Below are positions 18,101 through 26,400 of a stretch of DNA of 64,000 bases, one piece after another (position 1 is the first letter of the stretch; every line of letters starts with the position of its first letter). The notes below the pieces were generated by a model. The model did no database searches. It saw nothing but the letters and a program-made list of their open reading frames with translations, and was not told the DNA's origin. The DNA is taken from assembly GCA_963210315.1 (NCBI GenBank), contig OY723279.1, forward strand, positions 992,001 to 1,056,000, read 5' to 3'. A program made the translations under genes and the position numbers. The DNA comes from Rhynchopus euleeides. Lineage: Eukaryota; Euglenozoa; Diplonemea; Diplonemida; Diplonemidae.

Positions 18101-20359
18101 GGTGTCGACGCAGTCAACGCAAAGGTAGCAGCCGAACTCCTGCCGCTTGTTCTCTCGACTGTCGATGCTGGTGGTGACGCGGTGTCCCTCGCGGCTGCTT
18201 CCAATGCCATGTCCCTCGCCGCGCGCATGCGACATGTGTTCAGGTGCGACCTCTCGGGTGTGCTTGTGCCGGACAGCGATCTGCGCCACGCACGCCTGTT
18301 GGGGACTGTGCTGAACAAAAGCCGCTTCCACAACTGCTGGCTGGAGCACGCATCAATCTTCGACGCTGACATGACGAACTCCAACTGGGAGGGCTGCTCC
18401 TTCGGTGCCCCTCTCCCGCCTCTGTTGGGCCACACCTCCTATGTGCACAGCGTGGCTGTCACACCAGACGGATCGAAGATCATCTCAGGATCTGCCGACG
18501 ACAGCGTTCGTGTCTGGGATGCATCAACAGGCGAGCAGTTGCAGAAGCTTGAAGGCCACACCTCCTCTGTGAACAGCGTGACTGTCACACCAGACGGATC
18601 GAAGATTATCTCAGGATCCTCCGACAACAGCATTCGTGTCTGGGATGCATCAACTGGCGAGCAGTTGCAGAAGCTTGACGGCCACACCTCCACTGTGGAC
18701 AGCGTGGCTTTCACACCAGACGGATCGAAGATCATCTCAGGATCCTACGACTACAGCGTTCGTGTCTGGGATGCATCAGCTGGCGAGCAGTTACAGAAGC
18801 TTGATGGCCACACCTCCTGTGTGAACAGCGTGGCTGTCACACCAGACGGATCGAAGATCCTCTCAGGATCTGGCGACAAGAGCGTTCGTGTCTGGGATGC
18901 ATCAACAGGCGACCAGTTACTGAAGCTTGAAGGCCACACCTCCTCTGTGATCAGCGTGGCTGTCACACCAGACGGATCGAAGACTATCTCAGGATCAGAG
19001 GACAAGAGCGTTCGTGTCTGGGATGCGTCAACAGGCAAGCAGTTGCAGAAGCTTGAAGGCCACACCTCCTCTGTGAAGAGCGTGGCCGTCGCACCAGACG
19101 GATCGAAGATTATCTCAGGATCTTCCGACTGCAGCGTTCGTGTCTGGGATGCATCAACAGGGAACGTATTGCAGAAGCTTGACGGCCACACTCACTGGGT
19201 AGATAGCGTGACCTTCACACCAGACGGATTGAAGATCATCTCTGGATCTCCAGACTGCAGCGTTCGTGTCTGGGTTTCATCAACTGGCAAGGAGTTGCAG
19301 GTAGTTGAAGGCCACACCTCCTTTGTGAACAGCGTGGCTGTCACACCAGACGGATCGGAGATCATCTCAGGATCTGGCGACAATGGCGTTCGTGTCTGGG
19401 ATGCATCAACAGGCGAGGTGTTGCAGGTGCTTGAAGGCCACACCCACTGGGTGAACAGCGTGGCTGTCGCACCAGACGGATCGAAGATCATCTCAGGATC
19501 TGACGACTGCAGCGTTCGTGTCTGGGATTCATCAACAGGGGTGGAGTTGCAGAAGCTTGAAGGCCACACGGAGTCTGTGCAGAGCGTGATTGTCACCCCT
19601 GACGGATCGAAGATTATATCGGGATCTGGCGACAGGAGCGTTCGTGTCTGGGATGCATCAACAGGGGTGGAGTTGCAGAAGCTTGAAGGCCACACCGACT
19701 CTGTGACCACCGTGGCTGTCACACCAGACGGATCGAAGATCGTCTCAGGATCTGGCGACTGCAGCGTTCGCGTCTGGGCTGTATCAACAGGGGTGGAGCT
19801 GCAGAAGCTTGACGGCCACACCTCCTCTGTGAAGAGCGTGGCTGTCACACCAGACGGATCGAAGTTTGTCTCAGGATCCTCCGACTACAGCGCTCGTGTC
19901 TGGGATGCATCAACAGGGGTGGAGTTGCAGAAGCTTGAAGGCCACACCGCCTCTGTGAACAGCGTGGCTGTCACACCAGACGGATCGAGTATCATCTCAG
20001 GATCCGACGACAAGAGCGTTCGTGTCTGGGATGCATCAACAGGCAAGGGGTTACAGGTGCTTGAAGGCCATGCGGACTGGGTCAACAGCGTCGCTGTCAC
20101 ATCAGACGGATCGAAGATCATCTCAGGATCCTACGACCAGACCGTTTTTGTCTGGGATGCATCAACAGGGGTGGCTTTAGAGAAGGCGGAAGGCAACACT
20201 GCATCGTTCGGAAGCTCAGAGACCCGCATCACTTGGCGTCTGGGGGCTGTGCTTGGCAGTGCGCCCACCGTGCCTGTGCCCTTCGGCTGCACGGGGCTCG
20301 ACACTGTGACGCCACCCCATGCCTGCAGCTTGCTTGGTGGCGCTGCCACTGCTCAGTAG
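15182..20359 (+). CDS. NLR-like protein copy 1: ANK-ART-NACHT-pentapeptide-WD40x14
   Basis: The protein has 1725 residues. The first ATG at 15182 gives MGASAS, an MGxxxS N-myristoylation motif kept in all copies. Residues about 20-110 form two ankyrin-like repeats (DVNAADPHSGRTLLHEVL). A Gln/Ala linker follows. The ADP-ribosyltransferase domain (about 190-480) shows R386 in VFRGI, the FTSTT motif at 407-411 and E449-S-E451, the R-S-ExE signature of arginine-type mono-ART enzymes. A NACHT-type STAND ATPase follows, with Walker A GDGGTGKT (596-603) and Walker B VVVILDSLDEVG (about 679-690). A pentapeptide-like segment (about 1022-1078) leads into fourteen 42-residue WD40 blades (1081-1668) and a 57-residue tail. 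Domain order suggests a ligand-gated immune or surveillance switch: WD40 sensor, NACHT oligomerisation module, ART effector, membrane-anchored. The role is inferred. Confidence 0.9.
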   Translation: MGASASVQEHGRAWWDSTRAVKEALEGGTWRQLLVQHKADVNAADPHSGRTLLHEVLQPGCRGLPAAAESVKFLVECGAASVPDGEGRTPVWYALQHRDEGTRTALLAALGEHVGKMQTEVASRLRRFITDEWPALSARAEAAVASHTASEAPLQSQSQAQPVPQELQTQKPDGKDRTSERLLNHVDGRKICFTRNDATCETPLLEWLVQLLGVQPDLGYRAKHVDSMLLGLRFVVQRVLRDVEKPSHEIEDWMAVGDWFEHLCAGYLFTCDCVDYKIDDATCDILCNEDGAPIVTKEQYHEDFSDPAVLQNHGAEYVRPALYFGMNQAMRTIGLSEGARQSAARSVFELEQAPPQLHVIETFQPLMTKLTRLIRSRRPNLTTVFRGIDRNVSAQYKVGTSVVWNAFTSTTQEQDVAKSFLYGKAGTFFVIVAKQGAAEVGFASVFPQESELLYDSNIDFRVQWKLSPTLLRMVGQPFDVIVMQEVAAHGNNNDNDNNNGNDGTSTEALSQPLYSASDQVEAVRKVLQHTALLFAEFLEGYVEGRVGDDTRVAEAETRMLLHEVDEWLAADGDAEEGAGKKKGARETRRHPLCLLGDGGTGKTSAAVAVLCHLLKEKKKKEDAGGVAAQRKMPVFPVFAALPAIGVDTVTTHGGIDEFIRKSFGLEEAALEHLSSAYDVVVILDSLDEVGLTQEHLSGACKASGGQGVLQLHPWCAKQCSVIMTTRGEYLKSVNHTPSQVCGNGTRSLYMQPFTQADAVTYISKVRAAQVAKAEQQRVGAKSTAEADADRVADAEVAVLSQLRNPFLLHMACYAQLDLSGSSSTQGQQMLSDVAVYEAYLQKHVEVELRQAAASTARVEEVLRVGELIACAMLQAQTWQGVLGEERGRLLKEDGVDRAEADEAFRVLPFRVESFEDDSSAFTFRHKTLGEFLVARRLAREGGVADTLRSKVRRPFSQDAPNVVQYFADTVLARGVDAVNAKVAAELLPLVLSTVDAGGDAVSLAAASNAMSLAARMRHVFRCDLSGVLVPDSDLRHARLLGTVLNKSRFHNCWLEHASIFDADMTNSNWEGCSFGAPLPPLLGHTSYVHSVAVTPDGSKIISGSADDSVRVWDASTGEQLQKLEGHTSSVNSVTVTPDGSKIISGSSDNSIRVWDASTGEQLQKLDGHTSTVDSVAFTPDGSKIISGSYDYSVRVWDASAGEQLQKLDGHTSCVNSVAVTPDGSKILSGSGDKSVRVWDASTGDQLLKLEGHTSSVISVAVTPDGSKTISGSEDKSVRVWDASTGKQLQKLEGHTSSVKSVAVAPDGSKIISGSSDCSVRVWDASTGNVLQKLDGHTHWVDSVTFTPDGLKIISGSPDCSVRVWVSSTGKELQVVEGHTSFVNSVAVTPDGSEIISGSGDNGVRVWDASTGEVLQVLEGHTHWVNSVAVAPDGSKIISGSDDCSVRVWDSSTGVELQKLEGHTESVQSVIVTPDGSKIISGSGDRSVRVWDASTGVELQKLEGHTDSVTTVAVTPDGSKIVSGSGDCSVRVWAVSTGVELQKLDGHTSSVKSVAVTPDGSKFVSGSSDYSARVWDASTGVELQKLEGHTASVNSVAVTPDGSSIISGSDDKSVRVWDASTGKGLQVLEGHADWVNSVAVTSDGSKIISGSYDQTVFVWDASTGVALEKAEGNTASFGSSETRITWRLGAVLGSAPTVPVPFGCTGLDTVTPPHACSLLGGAATAQ
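18422..20185 (+). repeat. WD40 blade array of copy 1, 14 x 126 bp
   Basis: Fourteen blades of exactly 42 codons start from LLGHTSYVHSV. The framework GHT..V..VAVTPDGSK and SGS.D.SVRVW is nearly invariant. Differences cluster at the two residues after GHT, the residue after the following V, the residue between SGS and D, the one after D, and the pair before LQ. Fourteen blades would make two seven-bladed propellers. Most blades carry identical codons, a sign of recent blade turnover. Confidence 0.95.
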
Positions 20360-21622
20360 TGCACCCACGGAGCGCTGCGTGTGCGTACCTCTGTTTCTAC
20401 CTCCTCTTGCCCTGATTTGGCGCACAAGCCACAGCCCTTTCCTTTGCCGGTCTCTTGTCAACCTCCGCAATGAGGTTGACAACCTGGCGATCGAACACAA
20501 CGCTAAGGAAAGTCCGATTGCTGTCAAGAATGCACTAGGAAGTGCCGCATTGCAGAGCCACATCTCACCATCACCGGTCGAGGTGTGTGTGCGTTTTGTT
20601 GCTCGTTTTCAGTGACATGTGTCTGCTGTGTTGCATTCTTTTCACAATCGCATGCAGAGCAAGGTGTGCTGTGGTATGTTGTACACTAAAGTCTATTCCG
20701 AAGTTATTCACGTTGAGTGTGTGTCCCTGGTGTGGCCCTGGCAAGTGCCACCTTTCCAGGTGCCACTTTGCACAAGATCCACGTGTGTGTTTACACTGCG
20801 AGAGTTTCAGAAGCAGGCAACATGCACCCGGCTTCTGCCGTGATGCAGACCACTCCCAGGAACTGCACCCCTCCCCATGCCCCGTATCTTCTTCTGCCTG
20901 GATGGAGGGCGGCCGCCTCACAGGAACAGGCAAGGCACAGCAGATGCAGCAGCAGCAGGCGCAGCCCCACGAGCCCCGTGCACACGCACACCCCTTCCCG
21001 ACACTGTGTGTCGGCAACAGGGTGGGCTGGGAAGGGTCTCCTTCTTCACATCAACAGCCCTGCTCGGGTATTGTGTAGTGCTTCCGAGCGGGGCCCATCA
21101 CCTACGAGACGGGACGACACAAACACCGACACCCCAACCAACACACACAGCACCCCAACAGGCAGGCCACAGGGGCCACACACACACCAACCGCCTGCAC
21201 ACCCTCCTTCTTCTTCTTCTTCCCCCCTTGCCCCCTTCTGCCGCCCCCCACCCAACCCCCCCTCACACACACACAGGTGCCATAGCACAGAGGGCCATTC
21301 AGTATTGCTTACTGTCTCCGACACTCTACTGACAGCGCCTTTCACCCTCACCCCCACCCCCACCCCACAACCCGCTCCCAAATGGGCGGCACGAGGTAGA
21401 ACCTGACCTCAGCCCCCCCTCCCTGTGAGGGGGAAGGGTGGAGGAGGAGGAGGGAGAGGGGCGTGGTTGTCACTTTCCTTCTCTTTCTTCACCCTCTTCG
21501 TTTGCCCGCTGTGTTCCATTCTTCTGTAGAGTGGAGGTGAAGGGGTGTGGGGGTGGAGGGTTTGGGTGTGTGGCAATACAGACAGTGGAGGCAGCACTGG
21601 AGCTCGCTCGGTGCGTCGCAAA
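20360..21622 (+). other. 3' flank of array unit 1
   Basis: There is no gene. The same sequence follows copies 2, 3 and 4, with indels. A CT-rich tract at about 21205-21275 (CTTCTTCTTCTTCCCCCC, then C-rich, ending CACACACACAGG) is kept in all four and looks like a splice-acceptor-type pyrimidine tract. In the copy-4 unit this flank leads into the intact kinase gene. Confidence 0.6.
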
Positions 21623-21872
21623 GCACTGCCCAGGCGGTGCCTTTGCGGAGGGTTGCGATGATGCTGCGCCAGAGGCGGGTGGCTGTGCCGCCACCGGCCC
21701 CACCCCAGCTCCGGCAGGCATTGCTGATTCCTTTGCAGCCCCATCGTGTGCTGCGCAGTCGTCTGCAGGCGATACACCGGATGACGCCTCGCGGAGCCTT
21801 GCCCCGCCACTCGGCAGCAAACACCAATCCCGCAGCTTCTCAGAGCGGATCAAAGCTGCCTTATTCCGGTAG
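21623..21872 (+). pseudogene. kinase gene 3'-end remnant, unit 1
   Basis: This stretch matches the last 250 bp of the kinase gene at 54785-57283, from GCACTGCCCAGGCGGTGCC to the stop codon, encoding GGAFAEGCDDAAPEAGG and ending RIKAALFR. Upstream of 21623 the similarity switches abruptly to the 3' flank of the NLR-like gene, so the catalytic part of the kinase was deleted. The frame is open across the junction, but nothing of the kinase domain remains. Confidence 0.9.
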
Positions 21873-21940
21873 ACGTCACACTGAGACGCTGGCTCGCATC
21901 ATGGTGGCCGCCACCTCGCAACTCCCGAAGCAGACGTGTG

Positions 21941-23498
21941 CAGAGGCAGCACCTGCAGAGCGGGTGAAGGGATGCCCTCTCCCTCCCCCTCTCAAGTGTG
22001 CTGCACACCTCCCGCTGCGCATCCCGCCCCTTTCCGAAGCCCCCAGCCAACTCAACGCGCCAGCCACAAGCAAACGGCTCTCTCCCCCTCCACCCCCTCC
22101 CCCCCTCTCTGCATTCATTACCTTTCCCGACTTCAACCCGCCCCACACCCCCACCTTCGCTAGGTGCGTCCGACACCACCAGTGAGAGTGTCCTCCACCT
22201 CACACACACCTTTCCTGCTGTCGTTCGGAGTGGATGCAAAGGGGAGGTGCCCCACCGCAGTGGGCATGCAGCCAATCTCAGGGGGTGGGGCAGGTGGGTG
22301 GGTAGGGGGGGCGGAGGTGTGGGGGTGTAGGGGTGTGGGTGGGTGAGGTGATTGTCTCCATCACACACACACACACACACCCCGCCCCCCTCCCTCTCAC
22401 TGTGCACTGGATGTCAGACACAACCTGCATAACGAGTGAAGGTGGGCTGTCTCAGCTGTGGGCGGGTGAGGGGCATGCCTGTTTTCCCTTTTGTTTCCAT
22501 CATCTTGTATTCAGAATGAACACACTAATGAAACAGGACTAGAGACAGAACGCCCCCACCCTTGGTATTTGGTGTTGTAGTGTATTGACACAACGGCAAC
22601 AAAAACAAACAAAAAAACCCCCCCCCCAATGTTATGACAAGCAAAACTTGTAAGTTCTGCAGGAATTTACACATTCTTAAACCTTGAGATCAAGACATAA
22701 CTGCATAACGAGTGAAGGGTGATACATTCTTGTGCTCTCTTCTGCTTCTATTTCACTACCCCCATCCCCACCGTCTCAAGTGTGCTGCTGTTGGTTGGGG
22801 TGGCAGTGGTGTCACCCCACCCATTTGCTTTCCTGTCTAGTGTGGGTGCAATGACCCCTTCGTCCACCAGCTTCATGTGTCACCAGTGGAGGCTGCAGGT
22901 GGGCTGCTTCAGCCGGACATCCACCTGGTGCCGTACGGCACAAGCCTAGCTTGGGACTGTCGGCGCCAAATGCTACAGCTTCACGTGTGTGTGTTGCGGT
23001 GGGTGGGGGAGGAGGTGTGGGTGTGGGTGTGCTATCATCATATGCATCGTCTCAGTCGAAGCGCGGCAGCAGCCACAGAGGCCGTGCCTTTCTCCCAAGT
23101 CACATCCCACCACAGCTCTGTCTGTGTTCCTTCTTTCTTGAATGCAATTCAAATCCAGACGGGACCACCCCTGTCCCGTTTGCGATGCATCGTATCCGCC
23201 CATCCGACATCGCAGTCAGCTGAGATGACACAAGTCTGAGGCTCTTTGAAGTCCCTGCCACCGCCCCACACCCACCCTCCCCTCCCCATCCTCGGGTTTT
23301 CCATTCTGTTTGTGCTCGGCTCGCTGCAGTCGTGTGATATCCGGCGTCTTCTTGTGGAATCTGTTACGGTCTGCGGTCTGCTTGAAACATACACAACTGC
23401 AGGCAGCGGACGACACATTACACATTACAACAACACAACTACACACAAGCGGGACGAAGGAGGGTGTGTGGAGAACACATCACAGGTCGGTGGGCGGG
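21941..23498 (+). other. 5' flank of NLR-like copy 2
   Basis: No gene. Relative to unit 1 the stretch 22050-22730 is extra: CA- and GT-rich sequence with TGGGGG runs and a poly-C near 22618-22628. It recurs before copy 3 (37360-38010) and partly before copy 4 (46420-46850). The last 450 bp are the shared promoter-like flank. Confidence 0.5.
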
Positions 23499-26400
23499 AT
23501 GGGGGCGAGTGCGAGTGTGCAGGAGCACGGGCGGGCATGGTGGGACAGTACACGCGCTGTGAAAGAGACACTGGAGGGCGGGACGTGGCGGCAGCTCCTG
23601 GTGCAGCACAAGGCGGACGTGAACGCGGTGGACCCACACACCAGGCGGACGCTGCTGCACGAGGTGTTGCAGCCCGGGTGCAGGGGGCTTCCCGCTGCTG
23701 CCGAAGCAGTCAAGTTTCTGGTGGAGTGCGGGGCAGCCAGTGTTCCGGACGGCGAGGGGCGCACACCGGTGTGGTACGCGCTGCAGCACCGTGACGAAGG
23801 CACACGCACTGCCCTGCTGGGGGCACTCGGCGAGCACGTGGGGAAGATGCAGACGGAGGTGGCCAGCAGACTGCGGCGCTTCCTCGCAGACGAGTGGCCG
23901 CTCTTCAGGGCACGTGCTGAAGCTGCTGTTGCATCCCGCACTGCATCGGAGGCACCGCAGCAGTCGCAGGCTCAGCCGGTGCCACAGGAGCTCCAAACAC
24001 AGAAACCCGACGGCAAGGACAAAACGAGCGAGCGCCTGCTGAACCACGTGGACGGGCGGAAGATCTGCTTCACACGAAACGACGCGGCGTGCGAGACACT
24101 GCTGCTGGAGTGGCTGGTGCAGCTGCTGGAGGTTCAGCCGGATCTCGGGTACCGGGCAAAGCACGTGGACAGCATGCTGCTGGGGCTGCGGTTTGTTGTG
24201 CAGCGGGTGCTGCGGGATGTGGAGAAGCCGTCACACGAGATCGAGGACTGGATGGCGGTGGGCGACTGGTTCGAGCATCTGTGCGCAGGCTACCTCTTCA
24301 CCTGCGACTGCGTGGACTACAAGATCGACGATGCGACGTGCGATATTCTGTGCAACGAAGACGGTGCACCCATCGTCACGAAGGAACAGTACCACGAAGA
24401 CTTCAGCGACCCGGCTGTGCTGCAGAACCACGGGGCGGAGTACGTGCGGCCGGCACTGTACTTCGGGATGAACCAGGCGATGCGGACGATTGGGCTGTCG
24501 GAGGGGGCGCGGCAGTCTGCGGCACGCAGCGTGTTCGAGCTTGAGCAGGCACCGCCACAGCTGCATGTGATTGAAACATTCCAGCCCTTGATGACGAAAC
24601 TGACGCGGCTGATCCGGAGCCGGCGGCCGAGTCTGACCACGGTGTTCCGCGGAATCGACCGGAACGTGTCGGCGCAGTACAAGGTGGGGACGTCGGTGGT
24701 GTGGAACGCCTTCACGTCGACGACGCAGGAGCAGGATGTGGCGAAGAACTTCCTGTACGGGAAGGCGGGGACGTTCTTTGTGATTGTGGCGAAGCAGGGA
24801 GCGGCGGAGGTGGGGTTCGCAAGCGTGTTCCAGAAGGAGGCGGAGCTGCTGTACGACAGCAATATCGAGTTCCGGGTGCAGTGGAAGCTGTCCCCGACGC
24901 TGCTGCGCATGGTGGGGCAGCCCTTCGACGTGATTGTGATGCAGGAGGTGGCTGCGCACGACAACGACAACAACAACAACGGGAAGGATGGGACCAGCAC
25001 TGAGGCACTGTCGCAGCCTCTGTATTCTGCATCGGACCAGGTTGAGGCGGTGCGGAAGGTGCTGCAGCACACGGCGTTGCTCTTTGCGGAGTTCCTGGAG
25101 GGCTACGTGGAGGGGAGGGTCGGGGACGACACACATGTGGCGGAGGCGGAGACGAGGATGCTGCTGCACGAGGTGGACGAGTGGCTGGCGGCAGACGGGG
25201 ATGCGGAGGAGGGGGCGGGGAAGAAGAAGGGGGCGAGGGAGACGCGCCGCCACCCGCTGTGCCTGCTCGGGGGCGGAGGCACCGGGAAGACGTCTGCGGC
25301 GGTTGCGGTTCTGTGCCACCTGCTGCAGGAGAAGAAGAAGAAGATGGAGGATGCAGACGGGGTGGCCCCACAGAGAAAGAAGCCCGTGTTCCCTGTCTTT
25401 GCGGCGCTCCCGGCGATTGGGGTGGACACCGTCACAACACCTGGCGGGATCGACGAGTTCATCCGGAAGTCATTCGGGCTGGAGGAGGCTGCGTTGGAGC
25501 ACCTGAGCAGTGCGTACGACGTTGTGGTGATCCTGGACTCGCTGGACGAGGTGGGGCTGACGCAGGATCATTTGAGCGGGGCGTGCAAGGCCAGTGGCGG
25601 GCAAGGGGTGCTGCAGCTCCACCCGTGGTGTGCGAAGCAGTGCAGCGTGATCGTGACGACGCGTGGCGAGTACCTGAAGAGTGTGAATCACACGCCGTCG
25701 CAGGTGTGTGGGAACGGGACGAGGTCGCTCTACATGCAGCCGTTCACGCAGGCAGACGCGGTGACCTACATCAGCAAGGTGCGTGCGGCACAGGTGGCGA
25801 AGGCGGAGCAGCAGCGGGTGGGCGCAAAGAGCACAGCGGAGGCAGACGCAGACAGAGTCGCAGACGCTGAGGTGGCGGTGCTGTCGCAGCTTCGCAACCC
25901 GTTCCTGCTTCACATGGCGTGTTACGCACAGCTCGATCTGTCGGGATCAAGCAGCACACAGGGGCAGCAGATGCTGAGTGATGTGGCGGTGTACGAGGCG
26001 TACCTGCAGAAGCACGTCGAGGTGGAGTTGCGTCAGGCGGCTGAAGCACCACGCGTGGAGGAGGTGCTGCGGGTGGGGGAACTGATTGCGTGCGCGATGC
26101 TGCAGGCACAGACGTGGCAGGGAGTGCTGGGGGAAGAGCGGGGGCGCCTGTTGAAGGAGGACAAGGTGGACCGTGCAGAGGCGGACGAGGCGTTCCGGGT
26201 GCTCCCGTTCCGTGTGGAGAGCTTCGAGGACGACAGCAGCGCGTTTACATTCCGTCACAAGACGCTTGGGGAGTTCCTTGTGGCGCGGCGCCTGGCACGC
26301 GAGGGCGGTGTGGCTGACACGCTTCGTTCCAAAGTGCGCAGGCCCTTCAGCCAGGATGCCCCGAACGTGGTGCAGTACTTTGCGGACACAGTGCTCGCAT

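Larger units (their letters stand above)
14281..21940 (+). repeat. tandem array unit 1 (about 7.66 kb)
   Basis: The unit begins at CAGAGGCAGCACCTGCAGAG and runs to the next occurrence of that sequence at 21941. It contains a 0.9-kb 5' flank, NLR-like gene copy 1, a 3' flank with a conserved CT-rich tract, and the kinase-gene tail remnant. The same landmark recurs at 31780 and 46308, defining four units. Confidence 0.85.

Noticed and set aside
18422-20185. Regularly spaced near-identical repeats that could suggest a CRISPR array
   Set aside because: The period is 126 bp with no spacer structure; it is coding sequence for WD40 blades.
23310-23498. Upstream extension of NLR-like copy 2 (and the similar one before copy 4)
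   Set aside because: It begins at TTG, is not conserved as protein in all copies, and the shared first ATG with the MGxxxS motif is a better start.
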